A stretch of DNA of 64,000 nucleotides. It comes from CAYVTD01 sp964454445 (lineage in GTDB: Bacteria > Bacteroidota > Ignavibacteria > Kapaibacteriales > UBA2268). The notes beneath the pieces are model-generated. The model was not told where the DNA came from, did not search any database, and was given only the letters and a program-made list of their open reading frames with translations. The translations under genes and the position numbers were made by a program. Shown here piece after piece: positions 1-8,800 of this stretch. Location of the stretch: contig CAYVTD010000009.1 in assembly GCA_964454445.1 (NCBI GenBank), positions 1-64,000 on the forward strand, written 5' to 3'. Every line of letters begins with the position of its first letter. The stretch's first letter is position 1.

Positions 1-3000
1 TTAAATGGTTAGTTAGCAGCAGCTATAATAATCTTGTCAGCTATCCATTTACAGGTTCAGTCGAAGCTACAAACAGTGCAAGCTTTAGCAATGCTACAAC
101 AGATAATCTTATTATTAATCCTGTAAGATTAGCTCAAGCATTGACCGAAGCCGGCTCTCACCATGATGGTTATATCTATTACAGAATGGCAGCAACAAAC
201 AGAGGTTGCCCATCAACTTGGAATTACTCAGCAGTAGGAACGCTATTTGTTCCGGCTAGACCCGCCTTGACTTATCAAACAAGTAGTCAAACAGTATGTG
301 TGGGCTCATCTGCTACATACAACACAGAAGTTATCGTTGGTGACGAATTCCATTGGGAATACTCGTTAAATGAAAGTGCTTGGTCAGATGTGGATACATA
401 TAGCAACGCTAATCTTATTTTCAGTGGTGAGAATACATCTACGCTTGAGATAATTAGAGCTAATGAGGATATGCCACCGGTTATCTTCTTTAGAATAGCC
501 GCTAAGCATCAAGGATGTCCACTTTCCTGGTCATTCTTCCAGCCAGTAACAATGTTTGTACCCCATATTCCTGTATTCTCAGAAGCAGATTTGAGCCAGA
601 CAGTATGTGAATGGTATGATGCTACTTTGACACGCGACGTAACAAATGCTAATGTGTTTCAATGGATGGTATATGTAAACAGCAGCACATTTGAAGTTGG
701 TGTCGGCTCTGAATTTAATAATTGGACTGGTTGGTCTGGCTACAATAGCACTGCGTTGGTAATACCAGGTAATGCTATGGAAAGCACAACATTCAACGGT
801 GCCAGGTTCTGGTTAAGAGCGAGCCATCAAGTAGGTGGTGTAACATGCTACGATGTACCGTCAGCAACAATAACATTATATGTACCTCAAACACCACATT
901 TCAGCTATAATCCTTCTGCAAAGAACACTACTATATGCCCATTTGAAGATGTTGTGCTTAATGTTCAAGTTATAAATAATCCTCCATTCCCACCGACAAC
1001 ATATCAGTGGCAAATGAGCAGAGATGGCTCAGCTTGGGTTGACTTGACTGGTCAGACATACTTCGAAGGATTCTATCAACCGAATGGCAGTGGTTTAGAT
1101 GAAATTATAACCAGCTTTACTGGATACAATTCACCAACTCTTACGATATTAAACTCAAGTGTTGGCATACTCGACAAACAAGTGCAGTATAGATTACTAG
1201 CAAAGAATGACGGTTGCCCGATTACTTGGGAAGAATCTGATGCAATTACAATATATTATGATAAACATCCAGAATTTACAGTTAATGGACATCCTGCGAG
1301 TCAAACTATCTGCTCCGAACAAGGATACAGTAGTATTAGCTTCTGGGGAGAAGTAAACAACTCGACACATTGGCAGTGGTATTACAGTACTGACAATGGT
1401 GCAACATGGATTGCTATGGATGATGGTGCCAGCTCGACATTCTCGGTTTATGGCTCTGAGAGCAAGACTTTGACAATATCTAATCTATATGACAACATGG
1501 ATGGATATTTGTTTAGATTGCTTGCAATGAACCACGAACTAGACTTCTATGGTCATGAGAAATATTGTGCAGATGCATGGATTCCTTCACGACCAGCTAG
1601 ACTCTGGATACCTGACGAACCGAGTTATTATGTACCAGGTGCAATACCAATGGAAAGCCAAGTTATCACAGTATGCAGCGATGGTGATGTTGTTCTCAAA
1701 GCAAGAGCATTACCTGGTTGGAGACACATGTGGACATATAAGGCACCAGGAGAACCAGGCAATGAAACAACTTGGGAATATCTGACAGATCTTCCAAATT
1801 ATGAAGATGATTATGTAGGTGCAACAACTACAAAGCTAAACATTAACAATGCAGGTAAATATAACGGTTGGTCATATCAGTTGTTGACTTGGAGTTCAGG
1901 CTACGGTATCTTCTGTCCAGAACACGGTCTGCCTTCTGGTATTGCGAGAATTCATATTCCAATTGAACCTAACTTTAGTCAAGGTGTACAGCCAGAAGAT
2001 GTAACTCTCTGTATTGGGGAGGGTTGGACATTTACATCAATTCCTGGTAACTTTGCTTTGTTAGACAATCCACAATACAAGTGGCAATGGAAGAATGATT
2101 ACTCTTCTGTTAATTGGCTTGATTTGTATAGTAATCTTATCCAACCAGCCGGTGGTGAGCATTATGCTCCATCACACGAATTAGAATACGACGGATATTC
2201 AACGACTGCATTAACGATAATTACTCCTGATGGTGTCAAAGACATTAATAATGGTTATGTATATCGTCTTGCAGCAAGAAATGACAATTGCCCGACAACT
2301 TGGGTATATTCTGATGCTGCGGTACTTTATATTAACAGGAAATATCCTACATTTACAGAGCAGCCTTCGTCAGCTTCAATCTGCCCAGGTGATGAACATT
2401 CATTCACTGGAGTAGTGGCTAATGACGCTGCCGGATATCAATGGCAATTTAGCACAAACAACACTACTTGGGAGAATATCTCCGATGGTACTGAGTATGA
2501 AGGTACTGATGATATAGAATTAACAGTGCTTGGTCCTAAGACGGCAAGATCAGCAGACACTTGGCCCAGCGAAATACTATATTACAGAATAAATGCTAAG
2601 ATGATTGGCTGCCCGAACGTCTGGGTACCTTCTCATGTAGCTACATTATACGTCAATGAAATCAACAAGCCAACATTTGGTGGACAGGACGTCGAAGTGA
2701 TAGTTTGCGAAAGCGAATCTGCCTCATTCAACAGAAATCCAGTTACACACGGTGCTATCTATAAGTGGCAATATCTTGACGTAACTACTTGGAAAGATTT
2801 GCCTGGCAATTATACTAAATTTACAGGCTCTTCAACAACACAGTTGATATTTAATCCTGAAGATGGCGATTATGACACATATGATGGTATGAAATTAAGA
2901 TTGCATGCTACATCATCTAGCACTCCAGTTAATTGTCCGAAAACAGCTGTATCGACTGTTATAACTCTTGTAGTACCAGAAACACCTAAATTTGTTGCAG

Positions 3001-5852
3001 AAAATCAACCTAATGTTACTATGTGCTTTGATGTTGATGGCAAGTTCTACTATCCATTACAGACATTGAATACGCATTTCTTCACATTGCTTGAGTATCA
3101 ATGGGAAGTTAGCTATAATAATGGTACAAGTTGGTATGAGGTAACTGATGGAACAACAACAGGTGGTGGAACGTATAGTGGAGGACAGAGTGCTACGCTT
3201 ACAGTTCACAACACAAGAGATAATATGATGGATGGCGACTTATTCCGCTTGAAAGTAAAGAATAATGGTTGCCCGACAACATGGACAATTTCTGATCCAA
3301 TACAACTAATAATTAACACATTACCTAAATTCTTAGCTGATGGCTATTCACAAACAGTATGTGCCGGCAATTCTGCCACGGTAAGCATTGGTGTATCGTC
3401 AGACGTGCCACATTATGATTTGAATAATTATCAATGGATGATATGGAATGGCAGTGCATTTGTAAACATCCAGGAAGGCTATCAGTTGCATTGGTGGGAA
3501 GACCATCCAGAGTATATAGTCATCGAAAATGTTGACCGTGCCAAGATGATAGATCCTTCAGATCCAACACATGCTATTTACCAATTGAAGGTAAGAAACA
3601 ACATTTGCAACAATTGGATGTATTCAACTCCGAGTACAGTATATGTACCGGCAGAAGTGAAATTTACAACACATCCGGAAGATGCAACAATATGCGAATA
3701 TAGAGGTTGGACATTTACAGCAACATCCGAGAATGCGACAAGATACCAATGGTGGCATCACGGAGCCGACGTAGCTCCATCTCCAATTACAGATGGTACT
3801 GTTAATGGTATAACATATCAAGGCGCAACAACCACCAAACTTAGGATAACGAATGCTCATGGCTTCCTAAAGAATTCCGATGGTGACCATTTAAGAGGTT
3901 ATTGGATGAAAGCATGGGTTGATGAATGCCCAGTAGGTGGGACTTTATCTAATGTTGCTGAGCTTTGGCTACAGCCAGATCCTAAGATTACAATGGCACC
4001 AACTAACGTTACAGTTTGCTGGCATGACGACCACCATTTTGGCGTTGAAAATGTCGAAGATTACACCGACTTGCAATGGCAGTGGTTCGACTTTGATCCT
4101 ACAAATGTTGTTGGTGGCGTTTGGAGAGATATTATCGACGGTCATGTTGACCCAGATAACAACCAAAATTCGACAGGAACAGATGGTCAACACCGTATTG
4201 AATACGATAACGTAAATAGTATGACTATGACGTTGACAGATATCAGGTCTTACAACTCTTGGTACTACTATCGCTTGAAGGCAAAGAACGGTAATTGTCC
4301 GGAAACTTGGGTTTATTCAGATGCTCATACAATGTGGGTACAAACTGCCTTCCCGACCTTTACTGAAGGCGTAAGAATCAACAATGAGGTAGCCTCGAGC
4401 GCAACAATTTGTCCAGAAAATTCAGCTACATTGTCAGCAGCTGTCGCTCAATCCAACAGCTATCGCTGGTTGTGGAGTCCTGACGGTACGAATTGGCAGA
4501 ATGTGCCGATAGGTTATGTATATCCTGGCGTTGATTACGAATATAATGCTTTGACAACAACTCAATTCGACGGAGTTACAGATACAAAACTTATTATCAA
4601 TTATGGATACGGGCTTGATGGATATTGGTTCAGATTACAGGCATTCCAGAACTACTGTCCGACATTAGAAAATGCAAGGTTATCTAATCCAGTTCAGTTC
4701 TTCTTGAACGACCCGGTATTACCGACATTTACAGGCAACGACGTATCATATACAGTATGTGAACAATATGTTTACACATTTGATTTCGAGCCTACAAATC
4801 ATGTATCTAATAACGAATACGTATGGCAATACAAAGATGGAACAACATGGGATGAACTTGCTTCAGCAACATTCAATAACAGTTCCAATTATCTTGGCGA
4901 AGCTACAAAATCTTTAACAATAGTTGTCAATGACAATACAAGCTTTGATGGTGTTGTTCTTAGATTAGGTGCATACAATAGAGTGCCTTGCGATGCCTTC
5001 GCATTCTCACCAGAAATAACACTTATTGCTCCTGACACACCAAAGTTTGGTGCTACACCAGCGAGCAGGTCAGTATGCCTTGGTGATTGCACCACGTTTA
5101 GCTATGGCTTGACAAATGCTTATGATGAAAGCACATATCAATGGCAAATGAGATATCATAATACTAATAATGGTTTGCAGCCAGAAGAAGGTTGGTATGC
5201 TATAACAGATAATACATACTTCTCGGGTATGACTACAACTGATTTGGTAATTTGCAATATCTCTGAAGAATTGAGACATACAGAATATAGACTTCTTGCC
5301 CAGAATATCGGATGCCCGACATCTTGGACTAGATCTAGCGTAATACCACTTACATTCCACAACATTCCTTGGATTGTAGCAAATTCACCGAGCAGTGTAA
5401 CAGCTTGTAAAGATGATTACAGCGCATCATTTACCGTGAATGTTGAAGAACAATCATTAATCAATGACTTTACATTCCAATGGGAGTGGCAGAATAACGG
5501 TGTTTGGCAAACTCTTAATAATGGTGGAGATTACAGTGGAGTAACAACATCAGTATTAACTGTTAAAAACCTTGCCTTGAAGCATGGCTATACATATAGA
5601 GTAAATGCAAGAAGTAAATTCTATTGCACTAATAGTGTAATTACATCTGCTCCTGCATCGCTCAATATACCTGTTGAGCCAGTATTTAACGAACATCCTG
5701 AAGATGTTACACTATCCTCTGACCAACCGTACACATTCTCAGTTGAACCAGAAAATGCTACAAATGGCAATGGATGTTCAACAGAGGTAATGGTATCGAG
5801 TTGTTTGAAGATGGTTCGTCAGCAAACAGTATTCCTTATCCTAATGGTGTAG
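1..5852 (+). CDS. Giant Ig-like repeat surface protein, N-terminal part in window (5' truncated; frameshifted at its 3' end)
   Basis: The reading frame is open from the left edge (codons in phase with position 3), so the true start lies upstream. The product is a string of about 17 Ig-like beta-sandwich domains of roughly 85-125 residues. Each usually has a Cys in a (S/V)(Q/T)(T/V)C stretch, a central YQW(Q/E), a Y.G..T..LTI strand, YRL.A.N and a second Cys in CP.(T/S)W, as expected for a B-F strand disulfide. Thr, Ser, Asn and Tyr are abundant. The frame breaks near 5763: after a domain opening with HPEDVTL it runs about 30 out-of-register residues to a stop, while the rest of that domain continues in the overlapping -1 frame. 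It is therefore one gene with 5774..11473. A role as an exported adhesin or matrix protein is inferred from the repeats and the T9SS tail of the downstream part. Confidence 0.85.
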   Translation, partial: KWLVSSSYNNLVSYPFTGSVEATNSASFSNATTDNLIINPVRLAQALTEAGSHHDGYIYYRMAATNRGCPSTWNYSAVGTLFVPARPALTYQTSSQTVCVGSSATYNTEVIVGDEFHWEYSLNESAWSDVDTYSNANLIFSGENTSTLEIIRANEDMPPVIFFRIAAKHQGCPLSWSFFQPVTMFVPHIPVFSEADLSQTVCEWYDATLTRDVTNANVFQWMVYVNSSTFEVGVGSEFNNWTGWSGYNSTALVIPGNAMESTTFNGARFWLRASHQVGGVTCYDVPSATITLYVPQTPHFSYNPSAKNTTICPFEDVVLNVQVINNPPFPPTTYQWQMSRDGSAWVDLTGQTYFEGFYQPNGSGLDEIITSFTGYNSPTLTILNSSVGILDKQVQYRLLAKNDGCPITWEESDAITIYYDKHPEFTVNGHPASQTICSEQGYSSISFWGEVNNSTHWQWYYSTDNGATWIAMDDGASSTFSVYGSESKTLTISNLYDNMDGYLFRLLAMNHELDFYGHEKYCADAWIPSRPARLWIPDEPSYYVPGAIPMESQVITVCSDGDVVLKARALPGWRHMWTYKAPGEPGNETTWEYLTDLPNYEDDYVGATTTKLNINNAGKYNGWSYQLLTWSSGYGIFCPEHGLPSGIARIHIPIEPNFSQGVQPEDVTLCIGEGWTFTSIPGNFALLDNPQYKWQWKNDYSSVNWLDLYSNLIQPAGGEHYAPSHELEYDGYSTTALTIITPDGVKDINNGYVYRLAARNDNCPTTWVYSDAAVLYINRKYPTFTEQPSSASICPGDEHSFTGVVANDAAGYQWQFSTNNTTWENISDGTEYEGTDDIELTVLGPKTARSADTWPSEILYYRINAKMIGCPNVWVPSHVATLYVNEINKPTFGGQDVEVIVCESESASFNRNPVTHGAIYKWQYLDVTTWKDLPGNYTKFTGSSTTQLIFNPEDGDYDTYDGMKLRLHATSSSTPVNCPKTAVSTVITLVVPETPKFVAENQPNVTMCFDVDGKFYYPLQTLNTHFFTLLEYQWEVSYNNGTSWYEVTDGTTTGGGTYSGGQSATLTVHNTRDNMMDGDLFRLKVKNNGCPTTWTISDPIQLIINTLPKFLADGYSQTVCAGNSATVSIGVSSDVPHYDLNNYQWMIWNGSAFVNIQEGYQLHWWEDHPEYIVIENVDRAKMIDPSDPTHAIYQLKVRNNICNNWMYSTPSTVYVPAEVKFTTHPEDATICEYRGWTFTATSENATRYQWWHHGADVAPSPITDGTVNGITYQGATTTKLRITNAHGFLKNSDGDHLRGYWMKAWVDECPVGGTLSNVAELWLQPDPKITMAPTNVTVCWHDDHHFGVENVEDYTDLQWQWFDFDPTNVVGGVWRDIIDGHVDPDNNQNSTGTDGQHRIEYDNVNSMTMTLTDIRSYNSWYYYRLKAKNGNCPETWVYSDAHTMWVQTAFPTFTEGVRINNEVASSATICPENSATLSAAVAQSNSYRWLWSPDGTNWQNVPIGYVYPGVDYEYNALTTTQFDGVTDTKLIINYGYGLDGYWFRLQAFQNYCPTLENARLSNPVQFFLNDPVLPTFTGNDVSYTVCEQYVYTFDFEPTNHVSNNEYVWQYKDGTTWDELASATFNNSSNYLGEATKSLTIVVNDNTSFDGVVLRLGAYNRVPCDAFAFSPEITLIAPDTPKFGATPASRSVCLGDCTTFSYGLTNAYDESTYQWQMRYHNTNNGLQPEEGWYAITDNTYFSGMTTTDLVICNISEELRHTEYRLLAQNIGCPTSWTRSSVIPLTFHNIPWIVANSPSSVTACKDDYSASFTVNVEEQSLINDFTFQWEWQNNGVWQTLNNGGDYSGVTTSVLTVKNLALKHGYTYRVNARSKFYCTNSVITSAPASLNIPVEPVFNEHPEDVTLSSDQPYTFSVEPENATNGNGCSTEVMVSSCLKMVRQQTVFLILMV

Positions 5853-8800
5853 TGGTATCTGGCTCGCAAACAACTAGTTTACAGTTTAATCATGCTGGTG
5901 GACTAGATGGATGGTCAATATGGCTTAAGGTATGGAATGATGAATGTCCGAATATGGGTACCATTTATGGAGTTTCGTCTAATGCTGCTGTTATAACGAT
6001 AATCCCAGATCCAATTGTAACCACGCAACCGGTAACTCATACAGTTTGCAACGGCAATACAACATCATTCTTTGTTGAAGCTGAAAATGCAGATCAATAT
6101 CAATGGCAATGGCGTGAAGATGCGTTTGCTTGGTTAGACCTTACAGATGGATTCTTCCCGCGTCACCATCAGGCAACTGTTACTGGTACAAACACAGCAA
6201 CATTGACAATTGAAAATGCTGAGCCAACAATTACCCACTTCCCATATAGGGTGAAGATTAGGAATTCTGATTTGAATTGTCCAATGGCTTGGGTTCTGTC
6301 TGATCCTGCAACGTTGTATGTGGAATCTCGCGTACCTGAATTTACATATCAACCGAACGACGTTACTGTTTGCTCAGACGTAGCCACTTCATTCACCGCT
6401 CAGGCAAACAATACTAATCAATGGGTATGGCAGATATTACAGAACAATGTATGGGTTGACCTGACAGACTCAGAAGGATATGATGAAGATGCATACGACG
6501 GTGAATATACTAATACATTAGCTATTAATATACCTGCTGGATTGAATGGTAATCAATACAGGGTTGTAGCAAGAATTAATGGTTGCATAGTTGAGGGTAT
6601 AAACTCTGATGTTGTAACTCTTACAGTGAAACCAGACCCACAATTTGTATTACATCCAGAATCTGCTACCGTATGCTATACTGAACAAACAGAACTAGAG
6701 TTGACATCTTATGCAACTGTGGTTGATGAATACAAATGGATGACTTATGAGGGTTCTTCATGGGTAGAACTATCATCTGTATCACTACTAGCAACAAAAG
6801 CTCCTTATACTGGAGAATTTACAACGAAATTGGTATTTGAGATTAATGGCGAGTCGTCAACATTCTTGAATGGCAGACAATTTAGGTTGTATGCAAGAAT
6901 GGATGATTGTCCAAATTCATGGGGTCAGTCGAGCGTAGCAACAATTACTGTACCGACTACACCATCATTTACCTCACAACCTGGAAATGCTACAATAGAA
7001 TGCGCATTTACTTCAGCATCATTTACAGCAACAGCAAACAACCAAACAACGTACAACTGGCAGAGATTTATCAATGGCAATTGGGTTAATCTGGCAAATC
7101 AAACGGCTACGAATTCAGAGTTTGGATATAGTGGTGCTACTACAACAACTCTGGTTGTTACAAGACCATTGTATCCTGCAGCACCTATTGTAACAGAATA
7201 TAGATTGGGTGCAAGGAACGTTGGTTGCCCAGATTCTTACAACTCATCTAATGCGGCTACATTAACAGTAATTCCAGAGGCAAACTTTGGTGGCGTCGAA
7301 ATGGGCTCTCATACGGTATGCGTTGTAACAAATGCGGTAGATGCCCAATTAGTTGCAATAACATATAATTCAGATCATTGGCAATGGGAATTGCAGTTAC
7401 CTGGCGAATCAAGCTGGACTGAAATTACAGATGGTGCCGTTTACACAGGCACGACTACAAGTGCATTGAAGATATTGAATCCTATCGTTGCTATGGATGG
7501 ATACAGCTATAAGCTGAAGATCTGGAACGACGAATGCTCAGCAACTGCGACTGACGTTGTAGTTATCAGAGTACCTGCTACACCAGTGTTTACTGTTGAA
7601 CCGGTTGAGCAAACCATATGCGAATATGATAACGCATCATTTACAGGATTTGCACCACTTGCAAATGAGTATATGTGGCAAATTTCAACAAACCACGGAG
7701 CCTCATACTCCTTCTTAACAGATGGTGGAGTATATAGCGGTGTAACAACAACGAAGCTTGATATTAGCTTGGTACAGAATCTTGGTGGTAATATGTATAG
7801 ATTAGGCGCCAAGCACGATGGATGCCCAGAAACATGGAAATTCTCTGCTGGAGCTGTTCTACACACTACAAGCGTACCAATATTCACGAGACAACCGAGA
7901 AGCTACACAGTTTGCTCGCCATTCCCATCAACTATGGATGCTCAGTTATTAGTAGGTACTTATACCGATATGACTTGGCAATATAGAACTGCCGCCAATG
8001 ACGGTCAAGACATCTGGGAGAACGCTGACGTGGCTCCTTATGAATCTGGTAGCTACAAGACAAATACATTACGCATAACAAGCGTAACAAACGTTAGAAA
8101 CTTAGATGGTTACTCATACAGACTAAAAGTTACGAATGATAACTGCCCATCTTCGTTTGCATACTCCGACATTGCATATATATTTGTACCGGATATTCCA
8201 GAATTTGGAACAGGTGATAGCCCAACAGATGCTACCGTATGTGTTGGTGGCTCACACGTGTTTACAAGTTCTGCACAAAATGCAAATGGATTCCAATGGC
8301 AGATTTATGACTCTGGCTTGAATCAATGGAACAACATTTCAACTTCAAACTTTACAGGATACAATACAGCCAGCCTTACTATTCTGAATGTAACTTCGCT
8401 GAATGGCAGAAGATTTAGAGTAGTTGCTTCTAACGACGGTTGCTACGGTGTGGCATCTAATGATGCTGTATTAACTGTAATACAAAACAATGTAACATTT
8501 ACAAGCCAACCTTCACTACAGAACGTTTGCGAAGGCGCAAGCTTCTCGTTCTCAGCCACTGCATCTAATGCAACTGAGTACAAGTGGCAATATTCAACTG
8601 ATGGAACAAATTGGACCGACTTGGGCGAAACCAATTCGACATATACTGGCACAGCCACAGCAGCTATGAACAACAGATATATCAAAGCCGCCGCCAAGAA
8701 TAACATCTGTGATATTTGGGCATATTCCAACTCAGCAAGATTGTATGTTGCTCTGACCCCAACATTCTCTAATGGACCTTCAAGCGTAGTGCTTTGCGAT

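Noticed and set aside
3624..5365. Several antisense open frames of 68-96 codons within the giant Ig-repeat gene
   Set aside because: They lie opposite a well-supported repeat-rich coding frame, show no recognisable domain and have no ribosome-binding site. They arise from the biased codon use of the repeats.
5756..5852. Programmed -1 ribosomal frameshift in the giant gene
   Set aside because: There is no X-XXY-YYZ slippery heptamer at the join and no clear stimulatory hairpin. A plain one-base deletion or sequence error explains the pattern.
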